DNA from: Candidatus Methanoperedens sp.
GTDB lineage: Archaea; Halobacteriota; Methanosarcinia; Methanosarcinales; Methanoperedenaceae
DNA length: 52,435 nucleotides
Direction of reading: 5' to 3'
Assembly: GCA_012026795.1 (NCBI GenBank)
Contig: VEPM01000028.1
Location: forward strand, 1 to 52,435
In this document: piece by piece, positions 18,386 to 25,676 of the stretch
Layout of the letters: each line of letters begins with the position of its first letter
Numbering within the stretch: the first letter of the stretch is position 1
The notes under the pieces: generated by a model
What the model saw: only the letters and a program-made list of their open reading frames with translations
The model's database searches: none
What the model was told of the DNA's origin: nothing
Translations under genes and position numbers: made by a program

Positions 18386-18544
18386 TTACAACAGAGTTTC
18401 TTCGATAGTAAAAGCATCTCTTCCGCAATCCACGCATGACACCATTGCGACCCCTTTGATGAAATCAGCGTTACTTAGCGGTATTAGATGTTTACAATTA
18501 GGACACTTATATTGAGTTTCATGATATAATTTATTCATCTTCAT
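18386..18544 (-). CDS. Small zinc-ribbon protein (52 aa)
   Basis: A 52-residue frame, MKMNKLYHETQYKCPNCKHL and onward. CPNC near residue 14 and CVDCG near residue 37 are the two knuckles of a rubredoxin-like zinc ribbon. The four-Cys spacing makes chance unlikely. A second ATG (third codon) is possible. It lies in the gap between TusA and DUF99, convergent with TusA. A possible role in transcription, translation or metal delivery cannot be told. Confidence 0.65.
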   Translation of the reverse strand: MKMNKLYHETQYKCPNCKHLIPLSNADFIKGVAMVSCVDCGRDAFTIEETLL

Positions 18545-18610
18545 CACAATTATTAATGATTATTCATTGTATATATGTCTTACGGTGTTTTCCATGATTA
18601 TTGATGATAT

Positions 18611-19180
18611 TCACGCCTGGCCTTTTGATTCGCCCAGCACAACCCCGGTCGCTATAATATGTGCCACCCTGAGCGGCTCCGGGATGTTGCTGTGCGTTGA
18701 GGTTATCCGGATTATCTTAACTGCGCTTTCCTTATCAATCCCGCATAACTGGATAAAAACGGGGTTTTCCTGGTCTATTTTATGTATCGTACCGGCGCGC
18801 TGGATTATCTCCCATCTTTTTTCAGGGTCAGGGAGATGTAAAAGAGCAAGCCTGATTTTGCCAAAATCCGGGCAGGAACGCATGAAAACAATTACAGGCA
18901 GACCAGTTTCTTTGCAGATGCAGGTTATATCCACAGGATTAAATCCTGCAAATGTGACGCCATCAAGCATTATAACCCTTAGCTGGGTGTAATATTTTGA
19001 ATCCTTGATGATACGGATCAAAATATCAGTCGCATCCATGCCGTCTTTTGTGACCTCTGCTCTCAGGACCCCGTCAAGCTGCTCACCTCCGCGGAAAAAA
19101 GCCCCGATGATCATTACTTTTTCATTTATCAAAGGTGAGTCATCAATAGCAAGGATGCGAATTTCAGGTTTTATATGCAC
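18611..19180 (-). CDS. DUF99 / endonuclease dU-like family protein
   Basis: 189 residues, the usual length of the archaeal DUF99 (UPF0215) family. It reads IRILAIDDSPL at the N-terminus, VMIIGAFFRGGEQLDGVLR, the VIMLDGVTFAGFNPVDI segment and PVIVFMRSCPD. An endonuclease activity on deaminated DNA has been attributed to this fold (endonuclease dU), and the Asp-rich first strand fits a metal site. It is divergent from the next gene across a 54-base promoter gap. Confidence 0.85.
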   Translation of the reverse strand: MHIKPEIRILAIDDSPLINEKVMIIGAFFRGGEQLDGVLRAEVTKDGMDATDILIRIIKDSKYYTQLRVIMLDGVTFAGFNPVDITCICKETGLPVIVFMRSCPDFGKIRLALLHLPDPEKRWEIIQRAGTIHKIDQENPVFIQLCGIDKESAVKIIRITSTHSNIPEPLRVAHIIATGVVLGESKGQA

Positions 19181-19234
19181 TATATTTTGTTAGTTATGTA
19201 ATTTATTAAAGATTTCTATTCGATAATATTAATA

Positions 19235-20020
19235 ATGCCTCCAACAATAATGATGCTCATGAAATTTGCTGAAAGATGTCCGAAATGCGGTGGTTTTGTC
19301 CAGACAAAAAGTGTACGAAAATCCATCGGGCTTGGATTTGTTGAGATCCCGGTTGCGCAGTTCTGCCTGAATCCTGTTTGCGACTGGTACCAGGATTTTG
19401 CGGAGACGAAAAAGCCTGAAGATATTGAGGAAGGTTTCCATTTAAAAATCCCATCCATTGATAAAAGGTTGCCTGCTTATAAGAAGCCTGTAATCAAAGT
19501 ACCAGAAATATCCAGGAACCAGGTGATGGCGCTTGCTGCAATAATCGGATTAATTGCTATTTATACAGTTTTTACTTATTTCGTTCCTGTGAATCATTTT
19601 GAGCAGGGTAATGGCGTTAATCAGAAACAACCTGGACAATCAGGATTACAGAACAACAATACTACGCTGTCATCAGTTACCCCAAAAATTCCTGCTGTTG
19701 TTCCTGCAACAATACCTGCTGTCCCACCTTCGATAACCGGATCAAAAAATTATACTATAAAAATAGATGTCGGTCATGGTTTTTATCCTGGAGTCATAAC
19801 AATAAATAAATCGGACACTATAACCTGGAATAATGAGGAGAACCAGCGCCCCAGGCTCGTATTGGTAAGCAAAGAAGGTTTATTCGAAAAACAGCTCCTG
19901 CTGTATCCGGGCAGATATCAATATCAATTCAAAAATGAAGGAAGATTTAAGTTTGCCCTGGCTGAATATCCATCGTACAAAGAATATCAGAACGCAACAG
20001 GCACTGTGATCGTAAAGTGA
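19235..20020 (+). CDS. Zinc-ribbon membrane protein with C-terminal cupredoxin-like domain
   Basis: 261 residues. N-terminal zinc ribbon (CPKCGGF ... FCLNPVCDW, about residues 11-50), a single membrane helix at about 92-110 (VMALAAIIGLIAIYTVFTYF), a Pro/Thr-rich linker, then a beta-sandwich with YTIKIDVGHGFYPGVITI and DTITWNNEE, the look of a cupredoxin fold. The usual type-1 copper His/Cys/Met set is not all visible, so copper binding is doubtful. The ribbon is probably inside the cell and the sandwich outside. ATG 19250 and later ATGs are alternative starts. Confidence 0.75.
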   Translation: MPPTIMMLMKFAERCPKCGGFVQTKSVRKSIGLGFVEIPVAQFCLNPVCDWYQDFAETKKPEDIEEGFHLKIPSIDKRLPAYKKPVIKVPEISRNQVMALAAIIGLIAIYTVFTYFVPVNHFEQGNGVNQKQPGQSGLQNNNTTLSSVTPKIPAVVPATIPAVPPSITGSKNYTIKIDVGHGFYPGVITINKSDTITWNNEENQRPRLVLVSKEGLFEKQLLLYPGRYQYQFKNEGRFKFALAEYPSYKEYQNATGTVIVK

Positions 20021-20093
20021 AAATATAATGTTTATTCGTTTGGAAAATATTATATTCCCAAAACCTAATAAGTAGGTTATGGGTGAAAATTAA

Positions 20094-20327
20094 ATGGCAA
20101 TAGGCTTCGTATTGATCAACGTGATTCCCGGATCGGAAAAAAAAATATTTGATACTATGATAAAATGGGAAGAGATCCAGGAATTATATCCTCTTTTTGG
20201 TGATTATGACCTGATCGCGAAAATCCAGGCAAACGATTATGAGGGATTAAGCGAGATCGTGGTCAATAAAATAAGGGCGTTAAAAGGAGTTACTGAGACA
20301 AAAACGCTGACGGGAGCAAAATTCTGA
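20094..20327 (+). CDS. Stand-alone Lrp/AsnC ligand-binding (RAM) domain protein
   Basis: 77 residues comprising only the effector-binding half of Lrp/AsnC regulators (AIGFVLINVIPGSEKKIFD, LFGDYDLIAKIQANDYEGL, VNKIRALKGVTETKTL), with no helix-turn-helix. In the family such SAM (stand-alone RAM) proteins bind amino acids and oligomerise, and can modulate full-length regulators. The upstream gene ends 73 bases before. Confidence 0.92.
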   Translation: MAIGFVLINVIPGSEKKIFDTMIKWEEIQELYPLFGDYDLIAKIQANDYEGLSEIVVNKIRALKGVTETKTLTGAKF

Positions 20328-20379
20328 TTGCGATAGGTCCGGGAGATATTTAACTAAAATTTGGCCATCTTTTTCCATT

Positions 20380-20895
20380 ATGAAAAATAAGAAGCTGATC
20401 TTGTCTGGAATTTTATTGATTGCATTTATTATTTTGGAAGTCTATCTGTTTATACACACTACACGACCCCCTGCTAATGATGATATTGATTTCAATATTA
20501 CATTCAGGTATGGTGTTGAAGGAAAGAATGAGTTAAACACGTTCAAAGGGACATACATGAAGGATATGGTTATTGATCCTTCCATTACTGTGAATTTATC
20601 CCTGACAAAAGAAGAAAAGCAAAGAATATACCAAAAAATGAACGATACTAATTTTTTTGATTATCCGGGTTATTTTCCGCAACGCCAGGACAGATTCGTA
20701 ACTCCAAACAGTGTGTATCGTTTAAAAGTAGAATACGATTCTAAGATCAAAGAAGTATCATGGGATGATAATTCGTTATTTGAAGATGAAAATATTGAAA
20801 AAGGGCTTAATGAAATTAAAGGATTGATCATAGAAATTATTGAAGATAAAGAAGAATATAAAATAATACCAACCCCTAGAGCATTATATTTATGA
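20380..20895 (+). CDS. Membrane-anchored extracellular protein of unknown function
   Basis: 171 residues. One N-terminal hydrophobic helix (KLILSGILLIAFIILEVYLF), then a soluble, presumably external beta-rich domain (DIDFNITFRYGVEG, ITVNLSLTKEEKQRIYQKM, NSVYRLKVEYDS). I do not recognise a family. ATG 20380 follows a TATA-like TATTTAACTAAAA run by about 28 bases, suggesting a leaderless message. It converges with the Cas4-like gene. Confidence 0.7.
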   Translation: MKNKKLILSGILLIAFIILEVYLFIHTTRPPANDDIDFNITFRYGVEGKNELNTFKGTYMKDMVIDPSITVNLSLTKEEKQRIYQKMNDTNFFDYPGYFPQRQDRFVTPNSVYRLKVEYDSKIKEVSWDDNSLFEDENIEKGLNEIKGLIIEIIEDKEEYKIIPTPRALYL

Positions 20896-20906
20896 TAATT
20901 CCCTGA

Positions 20907-21665
20907 CTAAAAAAATCTCGATGCAAGAGTGGATTTTACATCGCATATCCCGATAAAACCACAATATTCGCATGGAGCATCTTTCGGTCTTTCGGGCATA
21001 AAACCTTCCTGGATTTTCTTTATCTTATCCATCACCTGCAGGACTTTCCTGCGCTCATGCCGTTTGATAACGACTGGTCTTACGATTCCCCGGCGTACAT
21101 ATTCGACAAATCCCTTTTCAACTATTGAATTGTATTTTTCCTCCACGAGGATTGAATAGGCAGTCAACTGGAGCCGGTCGCTGTTCCAGATACCATTTTC
21201 AGGCATATTGCCTGTTTTTATTATCGAAGGGACAATGCTTTCATTTATTTTTATCAACCTGTCAGGGCTGCCGGAAAATCTGAATTTATCCGAGCGTAAG
21301 ATGGGTTCATCCTGGATGAACTCGCCTGAATAGAAATCGCTATTGTCAGAAAGATTTGAAGAAATTGTTTCGATCAGGGGGCGTATATCTGTTATCGATT
21401 TGGCGATCGCTGCATCATCAATTTTGCTCAGTTCATTACGGTAAATTACACGGATCTCATTTGAGATTCTTTCAAGTTCATTATTCAGAAATGCATGTTT
21501 ATCATTGCTATTAATTGCTGATTGGTATGTCACGGATAATTCTTTTAATATTAATCGTTCCAGGTATCCGGATGAGATTTCACCTATTAATTCATGTCCC
21601 TTGTTGATGAAATAGCACATCCGGGGACATTTAAGGTAAGTGGTAATGTCTGAGACTTTTATCAT
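20907..21665 (-). CDS. Cas4/RecB-like exonuclease-family protein, not linked to CRISPR
   Basis: 252 residues. The N-terminus has YLKCPRMCYF (C13, C17) and the C-terminus CEYCGFIGICD (C232, C235, C241), the cysteine set that holds the Fe-S cluster in Cas4. Nuclease-type residues are D135 (GSPDRL), K150 (IIKTGN), Q166 and Y170 (DRLQLTAY). The acidic residue usually two before the Lys is Ile148, so cleavage may be weakened. No CRISPR array or other cas genes are near, so this is a solo Cas4-like protein. Its first nine codons and promoter are duplicated at 24191-24248. Confidence 0.82.
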   Translation of the reverse strand: MIKVSDITTYLKCPRMCYFINKGHELIGEISSGYLERLILKELSVTYQSAINSNDKHAFLNNELERISNEIRVIYRNELSKIDDAAIAKSITDIRPLIETISSNLSDNSDFYSGEFIQDEPILRSDKFRFSGSPDRLIKINESIVPSIIKTGNMPENGIWNSDRLQLTAYSILVEEKYNSIVEKGFVEYVRRGIVRPVVIKRHERRKVLQVMDKIKKIQEGFMPERPKDAPCEYCGFIGICDVKSTLASRFF

Positions 21666-21697
21666 GGGGTGTGTAAATATCCCGCTTATTTAAAAAT
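21640..21697. repeat. 58-bp direct repeat, copy 1 (5' end and promoter of the Cas4-like gene)
   Basis: Identical to 24191-24248 except for one T/C difference. It covers the first nine codons of the Cas4-like gene plus 32 bases of its promoter, including the TATA-like TTTAAATA. Outside the repeat the two neighbourhoods differ. It may be one attachment-site half of a 2.5-kb insert. Confidence 0.85.
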
Positions 21698-21765
21698 ATT
21701 GCCCATTGAGAATATGTTGGAATTGTTATGTTTCGAAAAACTGATAATTTTCATGCTGTACGAAA

Positions 21766-21829
21766 AACCACAGAGCACTCAGAGGACACAGAGAAGATTA
21801 ACTCTGTGATCTCTGCGTCCTCTGTGGTT
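21766..21829. repeat. Imperfect palindrome of the 'CCACAGAG...CTCTGTGG' type
   Basis: Two 28-base arms (21766-21793 and 21802-21829), 24 of 28 positions complementary, with an eight-base loop. It would form a strong hairpin on either strand. It resembles in style, not in exact sequence, the inverted repeat at 4256-4413, so both may belong to dispersed intergenic palindromes. Confidence 0.75.
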
Positions 21830-21903
21830 GATTCGTATTTCGAACACCTGAAAATTTGTATGAAGAAGGATGTTTGTTGTTATGGCTCTTTTACTTGGGA
21901 TAA

Positions 21904-22440
21904 TCATGTATGAGCGCCCCAAGGGGTAGGTCTGGAAGGGGTGCGTACCCCTTCCGGCGCAAGCGCAACAGCGCTTTGGGGTCTGGGGTTGACCCCAGCG
22001 CAATAAGCTCGGGGCACTCTGGACTCGTAGCATGATGATGGCTCGGAACGGACGGTGATGAGCATGTGCTGCGGTTTGTCCGCCAAAGCGTCCTCATGGA
22101 AGTTTTGCGGCAGCCTTGGCTAAAGGCGATGGTTCCTTTTTGCGTGAACGAAAGGTGTAGTTGTTTTGTGCATCCTCTTTAGCGAAAATGGATAGCGTGA
22201 GAAATCACATAAACTGCGACTGTCCGAGCATCCGGCACAGGACTGTCGCTCAGCCTCCCGCAGTAAGTACGCCTTCCGCCCACAGGCGGATTCGGGTAGT
22301 GCCCGAACCTAGTGGGAGGCGCGCTTAGCGCGGCGCTCATTACCATCATATTAAATGATTACATTCAAAATGCCGTTAAGTTATTATGGATTTCTAAGAA
22401 AATCTTCCTAAGCGCGTCCACGCTTGCGTGGCGCGCCTTG
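21904..22440. other. GC-rich hairpin array, no supported protein
   Basis: A sharply GC-richer island between AT-rich flanks, packed with short perfect hairpins: 21934-21955 (nine pairs, loop GCGT), AAGCGC-AACA-GCGCTT at 21961-21976, the branched fold at 22252-22320, and CCACGC-TT-GCGTGG flanked by GCGCG/CGCGC near 22412-22435. Open frames on the minus strand here overlap each other and look like no protein. It may be a structured RNA or a foreign element. From 22441 to 22795 I see nothing but one weak TTG frame (22541-22726). Confidence 0.5.
22252..22320 (+). ncRNA. Candidate branched RNA fold
   Basis: GCCTCCC pairs with GGGAGGC to close a junction that holds two perfect hairpins, CCGCC-CACA-GGCGG and TTCGGG-TAGT-CCCGAA (with one G bulged before CCCGAA). 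Three stems meeting in 69 bases suggest a folded RNA, or DNA cruciform. I do not recognise a family, and the strand is a guess. Confidence 0.3.
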
Positions 22441-22795
22441 GCTAATATGGAATAAAGCCGAAAGTGAAACGGAAGGAATTAGATTAGCGTATTATTATAA
22501 AGTCTAAATAGATAAAAAGTATTGATTTTATCAAAATGCCTTGTATTTATTGGTCGTGTTTTTATTACTAATAGAACAACTCAACAACATCGCAACCTCC
22601 CACTTGGTCGTCAGTGATAAGAACATTGTTCAAACTCATCTTACTTTAAATGCTTTTGAAAAATTATATATTAAATGCAGATATTTTAGGAGTTTAAAAA
22701 GCGTTAAAAAAGAAGTTGTTTCATAACAATTCATAAAAATTTATCTGGTCTTAGGAATCTTTTTATTGGCTTAAATCAAGTAAGATAACTATAAT

Positions 22796-23182
22796 ATGAA
22801 AGCTTTAATCCCTTTAGTTGAAAAGGCATGCTCAGAAAATAGTTTAAATTCACAACTGTTAGTAGATTTCTTAAAATCATTTTTTGGGAATTCTTCTATA
22901 GAAAGAGGTATAGTTTCATGGCAATTTCAAATAAAATTGAGTGTACTGGTATTACAAAAAAACATTTTTTTCGTTTTTGATTATACTAAAATTGATAACA
23001 AAGTGAAAGTTACATCTACTAATTTAAAAACTATTGATAAAATTGAGGAATCTTTTAATGGTTTAAATTATTCATGCAATTATTATTCTAAAGGGAATAT
23101 CATATTTAGTACTAATACCGATGCAGTTGAATTAAGAGAAATATTAAGAAATTTAACTAACTCAATATTAACGAGGGTGTAA
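22796..23182 (+). CDS. Hypothetical protein, first gene of a three-gene PIN cassette
   Basis: 128 residues, AT-rich coding, no membrane helix or motif I recognise. The pattern of short strands (FQIKLSVLVLQKNIFFVFDY, KVKVTSTNLKTI, GNIIFSTNTDAVELREILR) suggests an alpha/beta domain. The ATG has no Shine-Dalgarno site but lies about 20 bases after an AT-rich tract, so the message may be leaderless. The next gene starts one base after its stop, so they are almost certainly cotranscribed. Confidence 0.7.
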   Translation: MKALIPLVEKACSENSLNSQLLVDFLKSFFGNSSIERGIVSWQFQIKLSVLVLQKNIFFVFDYTKIDNKVKVTSTNLKTIDKIEESFNGLNYSCNYYSKGNIIFSTNTDAVELREILRNLTNSILTRV

Positions 23183-23183
23183 T

Positions 23184-23591
23184 ATGGAACAAGCAAAAGA
23201 GTCTTTACCACCTCAAGAACCTAAAGAGGAAAAGGACACATATGATGGGTATGACACTTCAACAAAACCGTCAAAAACTTTCATAACAGCTGGTGCTAAT
23301 GAAAGGAGATGTTGGTTAGTTTATGACCTCGGTCTTAGAGGAAATTATGAAGGTCTTTATGTATGGCTAGATAAAATGCAAGCAGAGGAATGTGGTGATA
23401 ACGTTGCAACCTTTAGTACTGAAAAAACACGAACAGAAATAAAACAAGAATTATCAGAATTTTTAAATGAGAATGTAAGAGCATATTTTATTGATTCAAG
23501 AGATTCAAAAGGAGGATTCATCAAGGGGGGAAGAAAAAAGGCACCATGGGAAGGTTACGGTAAAGAGCAAGTAGAAATCGAAGAAGAATAA
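23184..23591 (+). CDS. Hypothetical protein, second gene of the PIN cassette
   Basis: 135 residues. A charged, probably disordered N-terminus (ESLPPQEPKEEKDTYDGYDT) precedes a compact part (RRCWLVYDLGLRGNYEGLYVW, then NENVRAYFIDSRD) ending in an acidic tail. GAGGGTG lies shortly before the ATG. Its position directly before a PIN protein is where an antitoxin would be, but it lacks a recognisable DNA-binding domain. It could be a regulatory or target-recognition partner. Confidence 0.7.
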   Translation: MEQAKESLPPQEPKEEKDTYDGYDTSTKPSKTFITAGANERRCWLVYDLGLRGNYEGLYVWLDKMQAEECGDNVATFSTEKTRTEIKQELSEFLNENVRAYFIDSRDSKGGFIKGGRKKAPWEGYGKEQVEIEEE

Positions 23592-23595
23592 TTTT

Positions 23596-24051
23596 ATGAA
23601 CATTTGTGTTGATACAGGATTTCTGATCGGTCTTTATAGTGAAAAGAATCCACGTGTACACTCAAAAGCAGAAAGTTTATTTGTTCAACATTTTAATGAT
23701 AATATTCAAAATAAATTACTGGTTCCTTGGCCAATCCTCTATGAAGCAGTCGCTACACAAATGACAAAGAGTCAAAAAAGGATGGAGGCTTTAAATAGAG
23801 ATTGGAAATTTCTCTACAGACAAGGTAGACTTGAACTTTTAGACGATAAACCTTTTAGGGAAAAAGCAATTGACGAGTCTTTTGATGAAATGTTGAATGA
23901 CCCATTATATTATAGAGGTTTAAGTCTGACAGATCGGGTAATTAGAAATATGTTGTCCGATCAAAATCTAAAAATTGATTATTTCATAACATTCAACAAG
24001 GGTGATTTCATAGACATTTGTTTACGATGTCATCGAAAATTGTTGGAATGA
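23596..24051 (+). CDS. PIN-domain ribonuclease-like protein
   Basis: 151 residues with the acidic PIN set: D6 (ICVDTGFLIGLY), E50 (PWPILYEAVAT), D113 (LTDRVIRNML) and D137 (FNKGDF). These fit the Mg2+-dependent active site of PIN (VapC-type) RNases. It starts four bases after the preceding gene. The length is somewhat greater than a typical VapC, with an insert of basic residues (QKRMEALNRDWKFLYRQGR). It is likely the effector of a three-gene toxin-antitoxin-like or defence module. From its stop to 24190 nothing is seen. Confidence 0.8.
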   Translation: MNICVDTGFLIGLYSEKNPRVHSKAESLFVQHFNDNIQNKLLVPWPILYEAVATQMTKSQKRMEALNRDWKFLYRQGRLELLDDKPFREKAIDESFDEMLNDPLYYRGLSLTDRVIRNMLSDQNLKIDYFITFNKGDFIDICLRCHRKLLE

Positions 24052-24190
24052 CAAGTGTAACCACAAAATACCATAGCCTCATATTAAATTAATTCGGCTT
24101 GTTTTTAGACAATAAAGTAAGAAGTGTTGCACTTTGACCTGAATACCAACATAAATTGAAGCAAATTTATATTGTATATTAGGCTGACAT

Positions 24191-24248
24191 GTGGTAATGT
24201 CTGAGACTTTTATCATGGGGTGTGTAAATATCCCGCCTATTTAAAAAT
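24191..24248. repeat. 58-bp direct repeat, copy 2 (truncated 5' end of the Cas4-like gene)
   Basis: Repeats 21640-21697 with one mismatch. On the minus strand it still encodes MIKVSDITT, the first nine residues of the Cas4-like protein, then runs into unrelated sequence and a stop. It sits ten bases from the left target duplication of the transposon. Together with copy 1 it brackets 2.5 kb holding the hairpin array and the PIN cassette. Confidence 0.85.
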
Positions 24249-24257
24249 TTTGTGGAA

Positions 24258-24266
24258 AATGTAAGC
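24258..24266. repeat. Left target-site duplication of the transposon (AATGTAAGC)
   Basis: AATGTAAGC directly abuts the left terminal inverted repeat and is repeated exactly at 29543-29551 against the right one. Removing the element and one copy restores a continuous site. Confidence 0.85.
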
Positions 24267-24283
24267 GGCTTTGTGTAAATAGT
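24267..24283 (+). repeat. Left terminal inverted repeat
   Basis: GGCTTTGTGTAAATAGT, whose partner is the complement at 29526-29542. The inner part (TTGTGTAAATAGT) resembles the nearby iterons, so the transposase may recognise one motif throughout. Confidence 0.8.
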
Positions 24284-24288
24284 CGCTT

Positions 24289-24321
24289 CTGTGTATAAAG
24301 TCAAGTTTCTGTGTATAAAGT
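24289..24321 (+). repeat. Left subterminal iterons (2 x CTGTGTATAAAGT)
   Basis: Two identical 13-mers at 24289-24301 and 24309-24321, start to start 20 bp. The same pair recurs at the right end with the same spacing. Probable transposase-binding sites. The rest of the non-coding stretch up to 24419 holds nothing else. Confidence 0.75.
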
Positions 24322-24419
24322 AGGCTCAGGTGAAACTTGGGTATTAAAAAATAGAGATATTGAATTTGTGGTTAGTTAATCTAATGGAATAAATATTAAT
24401 AATATCAAAAATGATATAA

Positions 24420-24644
24420 GTGGGTGATATTATTAATACAGAGTATCAAAAGCCTATTGACCATCCAGACCCTCATGCAAAAATATTAAAGACGAAGCGT
24501 TATGCAAACAAAGTGAATAATAATGCAAATAGGCTATTGGCTAAAGAAACGAACGGGAAACTACAAGAAAGTGATTTGGAAGCTTTTAGATTGCTCATTG
24601 GAAGGGAACCTAAAACAGGTTCAGTGAGATGCTATAAGAAATAG
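24420..24644 (+). CDS. Small charged hypothetical protein (transposon cargo)
   Basis: 74 residues from GTG 24420. An in-frame TAA directly precedes it, so no earlier start exists. Basic, no membrane helix (DPHAKILKTKRYANKVNNNA, LLAKETNGKLQESDLEAFRL). The C-terminal LLIGREPKTGSVRCYKK is Lys/Arg-rich. It could be nucleic-acid-binding, but no family is recognised. Confidence 0.5.
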   Translation: MGDIINTEYQKPIDHPDPHAKILKTKRYANKVNNNANRLLAKETNGKLQESDLEAFRLLIGREPKTGSVRCYKK

Positions 24645-24724
24645 TTCTCTGTTAAGTTTATGTGGTAAGTGTTATTAATTATCATGAGATACTATTAGAT
24701 TAGGTAGCACTAAACAAGGTTATT

Positions 24725-24982
24725 TCAATTCGGAGTGTGGCTTTGTTCTCTTTCTGATAACACATTTTCTATCTCTTCTAATTGGTCTTCATAATAATCA
24801 TAAATTACATATAAAATTGCTCCGATAATCATTGCTATGTAAAAAACAAACCATTTTGGAGCTAATTTGTAATCTAATCCTATTTCAAGTATTGTTAATG
24901 GTGCTACCAACATAGCACCTAAAAAAATATTACTCTTACCTCTTAATCTCTCATACTTGAGTTCTATTGCCAAATTAGGCAT
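24725..24982 (-). CDS. Small two-helix membrane protein (transposon cargo)
   Basis: 85 residues with two hydrophobic helices (about 19-37 and 46-64: FLGAMLVAPLTILEIGL, WFVFYIAMIIGAILYVIYDY) and a charged acidic tail (EDQLEEIENVLSEREQ). TAGGGA precedes the ATG. It lies 16 bases after the other leftward membrane gene, so a two-gene operon is likely. Family unknown. Confidence 0.65.
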   Translation of the reverse strand: MPNLAIELKYERLRGKSNIFLGAMLVAPLTILEIGLDYKLAPKWFVFYIAMIIGAILYVIYDYYEDQLEEIENVLSEREQSHTPN

Positions 24983-24998
24983 TAAAAATCCCTACAAA

Positions 24999-25247
24999 TT
25001 ATCGCTTGAACAGAATATAGACTCCGACTACAAACATTATTAAACCGATTAATGGGTCTAATTTACCTAAAGGTGTTATTTTTCCTAAGATAGGATAGGT
25101 CTGGGGATTTGTAAGTGCAAAAAAACCATAAAATATTAAGAATAATAAAAAAGCAGCCAGCACTACATCCATTGGAGTTGTTCTATTTCTATTTCTTGGC
25201 GGCACATCATCACCAACACCGATTATGGTGTCATGAGATATATCCAT
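24999..25247 (-). CDS. Small two-helix membrane protein (transposon cargo)
   Basis: 82 residues from ATG 25247 (MDISHDTIIGVGDDVPPRNR). A longer frame reaches a TTG at 25304 but would include a GGAGGAGGTGAT run and a TATA-like TATATAAAAAG that look like control sequence. Two helices (VVLAAFLLFLIFYGFFAL and LIGLIMFVVGVYILF). First gene of the leftward pair. Function unknown. Confidence 0.6.
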   Translation of the reverse strand: MDISHDTIIGVGDDVPPRNRNRTTPMDVVLAAFLLFLIFYGFFALTNPQTYPILGKITPLGKLDPLIGLIMFVVGVYILFKR

Positions 25248-25502
25248 TTCTCTCTTTTTATATATCACCTCCTCCTGACAGTTAGGATTTTGTGTATCGT
25301 TCAAGTCAAATCAACTCTTTTTTGGCGCTACTTTCTTAATGAGTATTGAAGTAATACGACTATAAAAGACTGTTGTTTTCATTAATGAGCGATAGGATTC
25401 TGGTTTGCTCAAGCTTTGCACTTAAAGTCCTGATTTTTTGCAGATTTTAGGTGCGGATTAATTATTACATCACTATCCTTAAATATAACACCAGCTTAAT
25501 AA

Positions 25503-25661
25503 ATGCGAAAAATGTTAAATGAATTATCACTCTTTACAATAGCTGTTGGAATAGGCACGATAATCAGTGCAATAGTAGGTGTAGTAAAAGTAGTATTGAA
25601 ACGACATAAAATATTCAACGAGATAAGATTGTTGCACAAATTTTTGATTGATAAAAATTAA
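25503..25661 (+). CDS. Very small membrane protein (52 aa, transposon cargo)
   Basis: 52 residues with one helix (LFTIAVGIGTIISAIVGVVKV) and a basic tail (LKRHKIFNEIRLLHKF), a typical single-pass topology with the tail inside. It lies 15 bases before the next rightward membrane gene, so cotranscription is likely. An AT-rich TATA-like tract (CCTTAAATATAAC, near 25480) precedes it. Confidence 0.55.
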   Translation: MRKMLNELSLFTIAVGIGTIISAIVGVVKVVLKRHKIFNEIRLLHKFLIDKN

Positions 25662-25676
25662 AGTATTAGAAGCAAG

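Noticed and set aside
21779-22097. Overlapping minus-strand frames of 60-84 codons
   Set aside because: They overlap one another in different frames, run through hairpins and have composition unlike any protein. They arise from GC-rich palindromes.
22541-22726. 61-codon frame starting at TTG
   Set aside because: TTG start, no ribosome site and no recognisable protein features beyond a hydrophobic start. Left as non-coding.
23184-24051. Standard VapBC pair
   Set aside because: The gene before the PIN protein lacks an AbrB, RHH or Phd fold, and a third cotranscribed gene is present.
20907-24248. CRISPR-Cas locus suggested by the Cas4-like gene and nearby repeat
   Set aside because: Only two copies of the 58-bp repeat exist, 2.5 kb apart, with no short regularly spaced repeats and no other cas gene.
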